DNA of 64,000 bases from assembly GCF_003217155.1 (NCBI RefSeq), contig NZ_QJSU01000003.1, positions 186,001 to 250,000 on the forward strand, written 5' to 3'. Below the pieces are notes generated by a model. It saw only the letters and a list, made by a program, of their open reading frames with translations, was not told where the DNA came from and did no database searches. Position 1 is the stretch's first letter. Each line of letters opens with the position of its first letter. Shown here piece after piece: positions 18,148 to 27,060 of this stretch. This stretch comes from Psychrobacter fozii. GTDB taxonomy: Bacteria; Pseudomonadota; Gammaproteobacteria; Pseudomonadales; Moraxellaceae. The position numbers and the translations under genes are program-made.

Positions 18148-19281
18148 TCAACAAATCACTCGCACCAAAGTTTTCTGCTCATCAACCGCTTCAAACTTAA
18201 TGTCAACGGGCAAAAACTGCTTAATCAGCCATGCTTGAGTTTCCGTGTGTTGGCTGATGATTCGTGCCGTAAATTCGCCACCACCAGATAAAGCTAATGG
18301 CAATAGCAACTGGTCTGTTAAGTACTCATCAACCAGCGCATCGGTTTTGAATAGATAGCGTTTGACTAAACCTGCTAAGCGATAGCCCATCTTTTCCGCT
18401 GACGTACGCTTTTCACCCAGTAGTGTAAATATTTCGTGATGCAGATGATCGCCACATTCATGAGTAACCTGCGCATAGCAAGTATTGCCTTCACCGATAC
18501 CGTCTAGCTTATTAGCTCTAGTAGTAATAAGTGAGGCATCCACTCCGCTTTCAAGCAGTACGGATTTAGCGCTGGCAAGTTCACGTTTGCCAATGTCATA
18601 TTCTAAATTTAGGACACTGGCTACTAATGCGATATTTGACAGCGCTCCACGTTCGGTTAGGTGTAGTGGCTTGGCATCAGCACGGCGCATAAACGGTGTA
18701 ATGGTTGCTTTAATCACGCCGCCACCGATGGGCGCAAAGCCTGCTTGCACACATTCAATATTCACTTGCATGCCCAATTTCGCCAATGCAGGCACAAATG
18801 CGTGTTGCAAAAAGTCCGTGGTTGGCGCTAGAGGATTGTGCGTACCGCCTTTTATACTCAATGTTGAGTGGACACTTTGATCTGTATTGGCAAAAAGCAT
18901 GGCAGGGAGTAGCGTTTGTAGCACGAGACTGGTACTACCAGCCGAACCAATATCAAAATGATAATCACCTGATCGAATCGCACTCGGCGCAAAGCGAAAC
19001 GATGAGCTGCCTAACGCTGCACCTGTCACGGTGGCATTTGATATCTGTTGTGACGCTTGTACGCACATCAAGTGTTGACGCATTAGCCCAGGTTTGGCTC
19101 GCCCAGCACGGATATTGGTCATTTCTATGGGTATGCCTGTTAGCATCGATAATGAGAGAGCGGTACGAATGATTTGTCCGCCACCTTCGCCTGTGCTGCC
19201 GTCTATTTTTAGGGTTGCGCTCTTGGTGCTCGCAGTATGGGCACTGGCAGTACTGGCGCTTTGGTTGGACATAAAGCTCAT
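18148..19281 (-). CDS. rtcA: RNA 3'-terminal phosphate cyclase
   Basis: Uses ATP to convert RNA 3'-phosphate ends to 2',3'-cyclic phosphates. Conserved segments are IDGSTGEGGGQIIRTALSLS, RAGRAKPGLMRQHL and LPLALSGGGEF. The AMP-accepting histidine aligns at His345 in SQHTETQAWLIKQFLPV, equivalent to E. coli His309. The length of 377 aa exceeds the E. coli 338, partly because of a Ser/Ala/Thr-rich N-terminal stretch (about 24 residues). It lies in the same locus and on the same strand as rtcB but is separated from it by two other genes and two terminators, unlike the compact rtcBA operon of E. coli. Confidence 0.95.
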   Translation of the reverse strand: MSFMSNQSASTASAHTASTKSATLKIDGSTGEGGGQIIRTALSLSMLTGIPIEMTNIRAGRAKPGLMRQHLMCVQASQQISNATVTGAALGSSSFRFAPSAIRSGDYHFDIGSAGSTSLVLQTLLPAMLFANTDQSVHSTLSIKGGTHNPLAPTTDFLQHAFVPALAKLGMQVNIECVQAGFAPIGGGVIKATITPFMRRADAKPLHLTERGALSNIALVASVLNLEYDIGKRELASAKSVLLESGVDASLITTRANKLDGIGEGNTCYAQVTHECGDHLHHEIFTLLGEKRTSAEKMGYRLAGLVKRYLFKTDALVDEYLTDQLLLPLALSGGGEFTARIISQHTETQAWLIKQFLPVDIKFEAVDEQKTLVRVIC

Positions 19282-19373
19282 TGGTACACTCTCAAAGTTT
19301 AATTTTTCGTAAAGCGGGATGTGATTATTTTATCGTGCGTGCTTAAGTTGCTATCAATTACTATCAATTAAAA

Positions 19374-19413
19374 GGGCCTAAAAAATACGGTATGACGCAT
19401 ATTTTTTAGGCCC
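19374..19413 (-). terminator. Strong hairpin between the 74-aa gene and rtcA
   Basis: A perfect 14-bp inverted repeat, GGGCCTAAAAAATA and TATTTTTTAGGCCC, with a 12-base loop. On the minus strand it is followed by TTTTAATT. It fits a terminator of the 74-aa gene. It also means rtcA probably needs its own promoter, or readthrough. Confidence 0.7.
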
Positions 19414-19457
19414 TGTTCATCTATCAACTATCAAGGTTTAGCTTTAGATATCAACGC

Positions 19458-19682
19458 TTAGCCGTTGAATTTCTTCGCTATTAGATCTTTGATAAACGCC
19501 ACAACAGCAGCGCTGTGCTCAGAGTTTTTGATCTCATCTAATAGCTCAGCTTTTGACATGCTTTGGTATCTCTGTATGTCTTCGCTGCTGATGTTTTTTG
19601 CGCTGTCGATCAAGCCTGATAGGCCATTTTCATCGTTATCACCGCCTGTTACAGCGCCTAACATATCGTTCATGTTCATCAT
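19458..19682 (-). CDS. Small hypothetical protein, 74 aa
   Basis: The protein begins MMNMNDMLGAVTGG and contains SSEDIQRYQSMSKAELLDEI and AAVVAFIKDLIAKKF. It is hydrophilic, mostly predicted helical, with no membrane segment or Cys/His motif, and I do not recognise a family. GAGG lies 9-10 bases before the first ATG, and three other methionines could start it. It sits between the DUF4209 gene and rtcA, same strand, with its own terminator. Its base composition is like the core genes, so it is probably an old resident, not part of the AT-rich insertion. Confidence 0.6.
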   Translation of the reverse strand: MMNMNDMLGAVTGGDNDENGLSGLIDSAKNISSEDIQRYQSMSKAELLDEIKNSEHSAAVVAFIKDLIAKKFNG

Positions 19683-19886
19683 GGGTATTGCCTCGTATAA
19701 AAGTAATTATCAAATGTCTCAATGTGAAAATCGTTATAAAACTGCGCCGTGGTCACATACCATGCACACTTTAGTTTACCGTATCTATATTCGTTTAGGG
19801 GTATTAAAGTCGCTCATGCAAATGATTTGCGCCAACTTGTTTGCATATCGCTACGGATCAGTAGAGCTTTGGCTAGTTTCATTCTA

Positions 19887-21644
19887 CTAAATCTGATGTG
19901 CTATATTGTTTTCAATTGATTTTATAATCATTCGTAAGGTTAGAAACCAAGCATAAACACTTCCTGATGTAACTGCATGTGCGTCATCTAGTAATCCATG
20001 GGCAATATTATTGCGTAAATTAAACCCCTTAGAGTCTGTAAATAGAGTCTTAATTTCAAAATATAGATTTTCACCTAGCAAGCTAATTAGCTCTGGAGAA
20101 TTCATTAATGTACTTAAACCATTTTCAGTTTCAATACCATTTGCAGGATCGATGTAGGTTGTTTTAACGCCTGAATTTTTTAGAATCATTCTAATCATAT
20201 GTTCAAACTGAGGACATAGTACATGCGTTGAAGTATAGTAATCTTTCTGAAACCCTGCATATAAAGCATGACCCATTAACTTCTGACGATTAAGTGGAAC
20301 AATAGGAGCTTGCTTACATAAGTCTTCTAGGTAATCACGTGTAAATACATGTTCTGAATTAATTTGATCCAGTGCGGGTAAAACTTGACTTTCTACAGTC
20401 AAGTTGATTCTAGTCATTAATAACTTAATAGCATGGTCGTTTTTGCACTCTTCTATACTGTTAGGGTCATTTATATCAATGCCTTTATTTATTGCTATAG
20501 TACGACCATCAACGGGTGAAACTGCTCTACTACCTCCAAGAAAATCTATTACACTAGGGTGGTACTGTTCTCTCATTCCCTGATAGTCTGGTTCATCAAC
20601 TATATTTATAAACCTTTTCAAGGCTTCTGATAAATTAGTAGTACCAGTGACACGACTAATTGCTTGTTCAGTAAATTCAGAAACATCAATTCCAGTTTCG
20701 GTCATTTGCATAGAGTTTAGTCCAGACAGGTTTGCATCATTAATTTTTTGTCTTATTCTATTAATGCTTACTTCAGTTTTTAAGTTTTCACGAAATGGTT
20801 GTTCTACACCCTGAAAAGCATTAAGGGCTTTTTTATAAAAATCACAAGCTGCTAGACCACTATCTAGCATTCTATTATCAGCATGTACCTCAAGATAAAG
20901 CCCTTTTTCATTGTTAGCTTCGGACTTACTTTGTTTTTTCTTAGACTTATGATATGAATCAATCACAAAATCTAAATAATCGATAGCTTGTGTCATTTTC
21001 ACGTGAGACTCAGTTTTTTTAGACTCCGCTATTTGCTGCATCTTTTTAGCAAGTATATATTCTTCATTCTTATTCAAACCTGAATCGAGAATAACTCTAG
21101 CAATACCAAGTTTGAAGTATCTTTCATCGGTACTATTATCTATTTCTAATAGTAAATAAGTATAAAGCTCATTAATTTTAACCTTTTGATTTGTTCCTAG
21201 AGCAAGTATTGTTGCTCTTCTAAAGCAGGCTAAAATATCTTGGCTAGCAAAATTTTGATTTAAATCCATAGATGTTGCTGAATCAATAACCTGATGGACG
21301 TATGTAATATTTCTATGTTCATGGCATAACCAAAGTACATCAGCAACTCTATTTTTCAGCAGTGGTTCATGAATATCGTCTATTATATCTGTAAGCCATT
21401 CTACTTTATCTGCTACGATATTTTGAATGTCTCCATAAGGAGATACTTTATTATTTGCATCAAAATCTAAATGACAAAGCTGTGCTAATAGGTTGAATAT
21501 TTTTGCTTGGCTTTCTTCACTATTATTTGTAGATTCTTTAGCTAAAGCTAAAAGGTGTTCAGTTAGTGAATAATATCCGTAGTATTCACCTTCCGCTATT
21601 TCATAGTTCCAATTTTCTTTTTTTAACTTTTCTTGAATATTCAT
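19887..21644 (-). CDS. DUF4209 domain protein with HEPN-like RNxxxH motif
   Basis: A 585-aa protein, mostly helical and hydrophilic, without signal or membrane segments. Near the C terminus (about residues 548-555) it has LRNNIAHGLL, the RNxxxHG signature of DUF4209. The same pattern (R-N-x3-H) is the catalytic motif of HEPN ribonucleases. An RNase role is my inference. The start ATG at 21644 follows AAAGGA by 9 bases; a TTG lies one codon before. It is strikingly AT-rich: 60-base samples at 20701 and 20881 have 19 and 22 G+C, against 32 in a sample of rtcB. It lies between rtcB and rtcA on the same strand, so it looks inserted into an rtcBA pair. Confidence 0.8.
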   Translation of the reverse strand: MNIQEKLKKENWNYEIAEGEYYGYYSLTEHLLALAKESTNNSEESQAKIFNLLAQLCHLDFDANNKVSPYGDIQNIVADKVEWLTDIIDDIHEPLLKNRVADVLWLCHEHRNITYVHQVIDSATSMDLNQNFASQDILACFRRATILALGTNQKVKINELYTYLLLEIDNSTDERYFKLGIARVILDSGLNKNEEYILAKKMQQIAESKKTESHVKMTQAIDYLDFVIDSYHKSKKKQSKSEANNEKGLYLEVHADNRMLDSGLAACDFYKKALNAFQGVEQPFRENLKTEVSINRIRQKINDANLSGLNSMQMTETGIDVSEFTEQAISRVTGTTNLSEALKRFINIVDEPDYQGMREQYHPSVIDFLGGSRAVSPVDGRTIAINKGIDINDPNSIEECKNDHAIKLLMTRINLTVESQVLPALDQINSEHVFTRDYLEDLCKQAPIVPLNRQKLMGHALYAGFQKDYYTSTHVLCPQFEHMIRMILKNSGVKTTYIDPANGIETENGLSTLMNSPELISLLGENLYFEIKTLFTDSKGFNLRNNIAHGLLDDAHAVTSGSVYAWFLTLRMIIKSIENNIAHQI

Positions 21645-21786
21645 CAAAATTAATCCTTTATTATAAAAGTGGTATTTCAGAGAGACTAGTTAGATGGTAA
21701 CTTCTAATAACTGACTAGTTGCGCCTCTCATTATAATTTTTAATTATTGGTAGCTCATTAAAGCATATCTTGATTCTTGCGAAGCT

Positions 21787-21809
21787 AAAAAGGTCTCCCA
21801 GACCTTTTA
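21787..21809 (-). terminator. Rho-independent terminator after rtcB
   Basis: Stem AAAAGGTCT with AGACCTTTT and a 3-base loop. On the minus strand it is followed by TTTTT. It lies 11 bases after the rtcB stop, so the DUF4209 gene downstream is either read through to or has its own promoter in 21648-21780. Confidence 0.85.
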
Positions 21810-21819
21810 TTAACGCTTC

Positions 21820-23052
21820 TCACCCTTTAACACAAACCACCTGACGCAAGGTATGTACTACTTCTACTAAATCACTTTGCGCTTGCATCACGTCATCAAT
21901 ATTTTTATAAGCCGCTGGAATCTCATCAATCACATCCGCGTCCTTTCGGCATTCTACACCCGCAGTCTGCGCAATTTGATCGGCGACCGTAAATACCTTT
22001 TTCGCCTCGGTACGTGACATGATACGACCTGCACCATGCGAGCAAGAGCAAAACGATTCTTCGTTCCCTTTACCGCGCACGATGAATGATTTGGCACCCA
22101 TTGACCCCGGAATGATCCCGTATTCACCAACGCGGGCACGTACCGCACCTTTGCGGGTCACAAATATTTCTTCGCCGTAATGTTGCTCTTTTTCCACATA
22201 GTTATGATGACAGTTCACCGCTTTTACGGCTGCATCAAACGGCTTAGGTATGATTTGGCGTAGGGCTTTGATTGCTTTTTCCATCATGATTTCACGGTTT
22301 TTAAAGGCAAAACGCTGCGCCCAACCAACGGCAAACCAATAATCATCAAAGTGCTCTGTACCCTCGGCAAAGTAGGCCAAATCTTTATCTGGCAAATTGA
22401 TAAACCACTTGCGCATGTCCTCACGTGCCAGCTCAATAAAGTAGCGACCGATGGCATTACCCACACCGCGTGAGCCTGAGTGCAGCATGATCCAAACTTG
22501 ATTGGTTTCATCAAGGCACACTTCGACGAAATGGTTACCCGTACCCAGCGTACCCAAATGGTTAAGGTTATTGGTATTTTTAAGTTTAGGGTGCTTTTGG
22601 GTTATATAGTTAAAGTCATCAACCAGCGTTCCCCAACCGTTCATGACGGTGTCGTCAGGGTTTGCCCATGCACCCACATCGCGGCGTGACCCACGACCAC
22701 GCGTTTTACTACGACCATGTGGAATGGCTTTTTCAAGCTCCGTACGCAGACCGAGCAAGCTATCTGGCAAATCGTTTGCGGTTAGGGTAGTTTGTACGGC
22801 CATCATTCCGCAACCGATATCGACGCCAACGGCAGCCGGAATAATCGCTTCTTTGGTTGGTAATACCGTACCGATAGTCGCGCCAATACCGACATGCACA
22901 TCAGGCATCACCGCAAGCCATTTATATACAAACGGCATTTTTGAGGCTTTGATCAATTGGTCGTGTGCTTTTGGATCGACAGGCACGCCCTTGGTCCAAA
23001 GTCTGATCGGCGTTCCACCATCTTGCATGATGTTATGAGTGGTTGGTTGCAT
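21820..23052 (-). CDS. rtcB: RNA-splicing ligase RtcB
   Basis: A GTP- and Mn-dependent ligase that joins RNA 2',3'-cyclic phosphate or 3'-phosphate ends to 5'-OH ends. At 410 aa it is full length (E. coli 408). Metal and guanylate residues are visible: VDIGCGM (Cys81), GTGNHFVEV, VNCHHNYVEKEQ and the guanylylated histidine in FCSCSHGAGRIMSR (near residue 340). AAGGAACACACC precedes the ATG. A sigma-54 type promoter lies 61 bases upstream and rtcR is divergent, the same logic as in E. coli. Confidence 0.97.
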   Translation of the reverse strand: MQPTTHNIMQDGGTPIRLWTKGVPVDPKAHDQLIKASKMPFVYKWLAVMPDVHVGIGATIGTVLPTKEAIIPAAVGVDIGCGMMAVQTTLTANDLPDSLLGLRTELEKAIPHGRSKTRGRGSRRDVGAWANPDDTVMNGWGTLVDDFNYITQKHPKLKNTNNLNHLGTLGTGNHFVEVCLDETNQVWIMLHSGSRGVGNAIGRYFIELAREDMRKWFINLPDKDLAYFAEGTEHFDDYWFAVGWAQRFAFKNREIMMEKAIKALRQIIPKPFDAAVKAVNCHHNYVEKEQHYGEEIFVTRKGAVRARVGEYGIIPGSMGAKSFIVRGKGNEESFCSCSHGAGRIMSRTEAKKVFTVADQIAQTAGVECRKDADVIDEIPAAYKNIDDVMQAQSDLVEVVHTLRQVVCVKG

Positions 23053-23112
23053 GGTGTGTTCCTTAGCGTTGCAAAGTGTGTTTATTACGAAAGATAATTC
23101 TTACTTTATATA

Positions 23113-23130
23113 ATGCTAAGGGCGTGCCAA
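23113..23130 (-). promoter_or_regulatory. Sigma-54 promoter of rtcB
   Basis: Minus strand TTGGCACG, 4 bases, TAGCAT, against the consensus TGGCACG-N4-TTGCA/T. The -24 element is perfect and the -12 element keeps GC with one mismatch. The spacing is right. It lies about 60 bases before rtcB. The 200-base AT-rich stretch between it and rtcR is where RtcR would bind, but I could not define its sites. Confidence 0.8.
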
Positions 23131-23339
23131 GTTTTAATGAATTTTAATATTATTTTTTAAGTATTTGATATTATTGATTTAAAATATTTAATTTTCCCCA
23201 TTAAAAAAATAGGGTCATAAAAATTTATTTATAAAATATTCTATTAGTATAGTATTTATTCTATATATCGATATTTTTATCTTATAACGCTCATACTAAA
23301 TTTTCGTACATGCACCAATATTCTGGATGATTGAACTTT

Positions 23340-25049
23340 ATGTCTAACAAAACAGCCGTCATCGGCTTCCTTGGCACTACCTTAGATAATGGCTTTAATG
23401 ATAAACGTTGGCAACGTTGGCGTCCAACCGTCAGTTTGGGTCTGCATGATGAGCTGCTCGTCGATGAGCTGCATATCTTGTATAGCAAGCGTGATAAGCG
23501 GCTGTTTAAAATAATTAAGAATGACGTGGCACAAGTCAGCCCTAATACTAACGTGATTGGTCATCATGTGGCATTGATTAGTCCGTGGGATTTTGCCGAC
23601 GTTTATGCTGAGCTGTATGACTTTGCCGCAGGGTTTGATTTTCAGGAGAATACTGATTACTTGCTGCATCTGACCACGGGTACGCACGTGGCGCAGATTT
23701 GCTGGTTTTTATTGGTAGAGGCGGGATTTATCCCAGCTGATTTGATTCAGACCTCGCCTTGCCCAAGACCTGACCAAGCCGATCCGCAAGGGCGCTATCA
23801 AGTGATTGATTTGGACGTCTCGCGCTATGATGGCTTGCGTGAACGCTTTGAAGCAGAAAAACAGCAACATTGGCAAACCTTGCAAGCCAATCTAGTCACC
23901 CAAAATGCCGCTTATCAAAAGCTCATCTCCGATATCGAAAAAGTCGCCACCCGATCAACTGCACCCATACTACTGATGGGAGCAACAGGGGCGGGCAAGT
24001 CGCAACTGGCAGGGCAAATCTACGCGCTCAAAAAAGCCAAAGCCAGCAGCATGCAAGGCAAAAACACGCTTGAACAATTCATCGAGGTCAACTGCGCCAC
24101 GCTGCGTGGTGACACCGCCATGAGTGTGCTGTTTGGTCATGTCAAAGGTGCATTTACGGGCGCTGCGACGAGTCGAGATGGGCTACTAAAATCAGCGGAT
24201 GGTGGATTATTATTCTTAGATGAGATTGGCGAGTTGGGGCTGGATGAGCAAGCGATGCTATTGACCGCACTGGAGGAGCAGCGCTTTTATCCGCTCGGTA
24301 GTGATACGCCGATTAGCGTGTCGTTTCAGCTGATGGCAGGCACCAATAAAGACTTGCGGCAAGCGGTCGCTAATGGCGAGTTTCGAGCGGATTTGTTTGC
24401 GCGTCTCAATACGTGGACGTTTTTTCTGCCATCACTCAAAGATAGGTTAGAAGATTTACCTGCTAATATCGACTATGAGCTAGCGCGCTTGGGTAGCGCG
24501 CAGCAGCAGCAATATCGATTTACCCCAGAAGCAAGGCAGATGTATGAAGCTTTTGCGATGAGTGCGGATGCGACATGGCAAGGCAACTTCCGTGATTTGA
24601 CCGCCAGTATGATTCGCCTGACCACGCTGGCTGAAAGTAAGGTGATCAGGAAAGTAGACGTACAAGCGGAGATTGAACGCTTAACGCATCTTTGGGAATT
24701 GCTTGACAGTTCAAACGGCTCTAATAGCTTAAACAGCGGTAATGTTAGGACTAAAAATAGCCTAAGCAATAACAGCTCTGATTCCGTTTTAAATAGTGAA
24801 ATCGTTGAGCAGGGTAGCCATCATATTTTACGCCAATATCTCGATGAAGACATGCTGGCGACTATTGATCCATTTGATGTAGTGCAACTGGCGTATGTGA
24901 TTGAGGTTTGTATCAATCATAAAAACCAAGCGGCGGCGGGGCGCTATCTGTATGCCAACTCACGCGATAAGCTAAAAAGCCCGAACGATAGCGATAGACT
25001 GCGTAAGTATCTGATGAAGTTTGGGCTGCGGTTTGATGAGCTAAGTTAA
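23340..25049 (+). CDS. rtcR: Sigma-54 activator RtcR
   Basis: Activator of rtcB transcription. The N-terminal 180 residues are the RtcR sensor domain (KTAVIGFLGTTLDNG at the start; known to be CARF-like in this family). The AAA+ domain follows with Walker A GATGAGKS (214-221), the sigma-54 contact loop GAFTGA (270-275) and LLFLDEIGELGLDEQ. The C terminus carries a short DNA-binding region ending LRKYLMKFGLRF. A Ser/Asn-rich linker occurs at about 455-485. I start at ATG 23340 (569 aa); the TTG at 23331 would be too close to the upstream GGA. It is divergent from rtcB and 46 bases ahead of the Hint gene. Confidence 0.94.
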   Translation: MSNKTAVIGFLGTTLDNGFNDKRWQRWRPTVSLGLHDELLVDELHILYSKRDKRLFKIIKNDVAQVSPNTNVIGHHVALISPWDFADVYAELYDFAAGFDFQENTDYLLHLTTGTHVAQICWFLLVEAGFIPADLIQTSPCPRPDQADPQGRYQVIDLDVSRYDGLRERFEAEKQQHWQTLQANLVTQNAAYQKLISDIEKVATRSTAPILLMGATGAGKSQLAGQIYALKKAKASSMQGKNTLEQFIEVNCATLRGDTAMSVLFGHVKGAFTGAATSRDGLLKSADGGLLFLDEIGELGLDEQAMLLTALEEQRFYPLGSDTPISVSFQLMAGTNKDLRQAVANGEFRADLFARLNTWTFFLPSLKDRLEDLPANIDYELARLGSAQQQQYRFTPEARQMYEAFAMSADATWQGNFRDLTASMIRLTTLAESKVIRKVDVQAEIERLTHLWELLDSSNGSNSLNSGNVRTKNSLSNNSSDSVLNSEIVEQGSHHILRQYLDEDMLATIDPFDVVQLAYVIEVCINHKNQAAAGRYLYANSRDKLKSPNDSDRLRKYLMKFGLRFDELS

Positions 25050-25095
25050 CATTATGCATGATGATTAAATAATAGTTTTTAAAAAAGGAAATTCG

Positions 25096-26088
25096 ATGAA
25101 CAACACAGGATTTGTCGCAGGTACATTGGTACATACGGATAAAGGGTTAGTACCGATTCAAGATATTAAAGTTGGCGACTTAATTTTATCAAAGCCTGTA
25201 CTCTCTAAACCTGAAAGTGGCATTGGTGACATAGAATATAAGCCTGTCATAAGTACGTTTACATCCCCGAAAAAGGAAAGAATCTTTAAAGTTGAATACT
25301 TCAACGAAACGGTAGCCGAGCAAGGTGAGAAGGGTAGGAACTATATTTTATGTACCAGTAACCACCCATTTTGGGTCACTCGCCAGCCTGAAGATACGGA
25401 AGGTGAATGGTTATCGGCGGAGCGTTTGCCAGCTGGATATCTAACCTCTGCTCATGGCGATACGATTGCACTAGATGATTATTCGTTTCTTCCTGTACGT
25501 ACCTTGCCCAATTTTTCTGAAGGCTGTGCTTATGCTCAAAGTATCGAAGAGCATGATATGTGGGAAACAGATGGCCTGATTCAGTTTGTGAAATTCGCCG
25601 ATAATGATTACCAGTTTGTTAGTTTAGCTAGTACAGAGGAAGGATTTAGAGAAGTTATAAAGACAGTCAATCTACAGACTTCAGATGCTAAGTTGGTTAT
25701 TAATGAAAAGGCACCCTTTATTATAGACCCTGAGCTTTATAAAACATTGAATGTGAGGTTTAGTCAAGATAAAGATCCTGCTACACACACAATTGGTAAG
25801 TTTATAAAAGAAATGTATTCACCTTTAATTTTTGATGGAAGGGTAGTCAAAGATAACAGTATTGGTGATGAAAAGTTATTTGAAAAGGCCCTAGCTAACA
25901 TTGAAAGATATGGTGATGCAACAGGATTATTAGAGAGTAGTATTCACGAGCAGATGCGACGCTATAACGATATCTGCCCTAACCCTTATGAGGATCATGT
26001 CTATAATATGGAAGTGGCAGACCATCATACGTATTTTGTCGGGCATGATGCGGTGTGGGTGTTGGATGCTAAAGAGCCAGCCAATTAA
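25096..26088 (+). CDS. Stand-alone degenerate Hint (intein-like) domain protein
   Basis: A 330-aa protein made almost only of a Hint fold. The start, TGFVAGTLVHTDKGLVPIQD, matches the first Hint block, but the usual Cys nucleophile before FVAGT is Gly5. The B block TxxH is present as CTSNHPFWV (T87, H90), and the last block is VYNMEVADHHTYFVGHDAVWV. The terminal Asn/Cys pair is replaced by LDAKEPAN. An insertion of about 150 residues (130-290) of no known type lies between. Such domains normally process polymorphic toxins, but here no toxin or secretion domain is attached. It is AT-rich (21 of 60 in a sample) and follows rtcR with a good AAGGAA site. Confidence 0.75.
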   Translation: MNNTGFVAGTLVHTDKGLVPIQDIKVGDLILSKPVLSKPESGIGDIEYKPVISTFTSPKKERIFKVEYFNETVAEQGEKGRNYILCTSNHPFWVTRQPEDTEGEWLSAERLPAGYLTSAHGDTIALDDYSFLPVRTLPNFSEGCAYAQSIEEHDMWETDGLIQFVKFADNDYQFVSLASTEEGFREVIKTVNLQTSDAKLVINEKAPFIIDPELYKTLNVRFSQDKDPATHTIGKFIKEMYSPLIFDGRVVKDNSIGDEKLFEKALANIERYGDATGLLESSIHEQMRRYNDICPNPYEDHVYNMEVADHHTYFVGHDAVWVLDAKEPAN

Positions 26089-26163
26089 CCAGCTTTTTAG
26101 TCTATATCAATAAAAAAGCATTATGACTGGCTAAAAGGCTTATATCTTCATCATGTCACTGTT

Positions 26164-26991
26164 TTAAACGCCACCACCAATTCGCTCCGCCAATGCCTGC
26201 AATTTTGGCACTATCATCGCCGCATAATCATCTGCTTGCCAGTTGGCACTTGGCACACTGGCATTGAGTGAGTAGGTATATTGTCCAGTCGCAACATCAA
26301 ACACACCAATGGCTACCGCCAATATGTCAGTAGAAAACTCCCCATCTGACACGGTATAGCCGTATTTTTCATAATGCTCTGCCGCATTGGCTAGGGCAGT
26401 TTGCGCGTGGTTATAATCCGCTATAGATAAATGCTCTTTTAGATTGCTACTGATCACAGTCTGTCTCGCTTGTGAGCTTACCGCATAAAAAGCGCGTCCA
26501 ATAGCAGTATGTGCGACGGGTACAGCTGAGCCAACTTGTAAGTTAACTGATAGGCGAGCAGGGCTACGACAACAAGCGTGATAGCGCATCTCTCCTTCGA
26601 CTTCGGTCGCCAGATTCACTGATACTTCATTCTCACTAGCGAACTGTCGCAGTAATGGCTCAGCCGCTGCGACCATATCGTGGCGACTCCACGCGGTCGC
26701 ACTTAGACGTACAGCGCTACTGCCCAATTGATACTGTCCGTGTTCAGTGACACGTAAAAAACCAAGCGTGGTTAAGGTATGGATAAGGCGAGTAATGGTC
26801 GCTTTTGGTAGCGCTGTCATCTGACACAATTGCTGATGGGTGAGTCTATCATCATGTTCAAATGCTGCGAGTAAAGACAACCCGCGACCCAGTGCTGTAA
26901 CGAACTGTCGATCATTATCTTCCTTGCTTTGTTCAATCGTGGTCGTCATTCGTTCCAATAGCGGAGTAGCTGTTGATAAGAGTTTCGTCAT
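26164..26991 (-). CDS. IclR-family transcriptional regulator, divergent from gcdH
   Basis: A 275-aa regulator. The winged helix-turn-helix is at residues 27-90 (TALGRGLSLLAAFEHDDRLTH, LPKATITRLIHTL), followed by the IclR effector domain with VSVNLATEVEGEMRYHACC and SVPSANWQADDYA. It is divergent from gcdH, 176 bases away, so it likely controls the gcdH unit; the ligand is probably glutarate, glutaryl-CoA or a relative (inference). No helpful terminator is visible between it and the convergent Hint gene. Confidence 0.88.
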   Translation of the reverse strand: MTKLLSTATPLLERMTTTIEQSKEDNDRQFVTALGRGLSLLAAFEHDDRLTHQQLCQMTALPKATITRLIHTLTTLGFLRVTEHGQYQLGSSAVRLSATAWSRHDMVAAAEPLLRQFASENEVSVNLATEVEGEMRYHACCRSPARLSVNLQVGSAVPVAHTAIGRAFYAVSSQARQTVISSNLKEHLSIADYNHAQTALANAAEHYEKYGYTVSDGEFSTDILAVAIGVFDVATGQYTYSLNASVPSANWQADDYAAMIVPKLQALAERIGGGV

Positions 26992-27060
26992 TTTATACTC
27001 ATCTTTTTGGGATAAAGGTTTACAGAGTGGCTAAATTTTGCTTAAATGGTTTTAAATTAT

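Noticed and set aside
18148-19281. RtcA appeared to lack its catalytic histidine because Tyr occurs in the DEYLTDQLLLPLAL segment.
   Set aside because: The nucleophile belongs to a later motif, H-x-x-T-N in E. coli (SCHLLTN). Here SQHTETQAW has the histidine (His345) at that place, so the enzyme looks intact.
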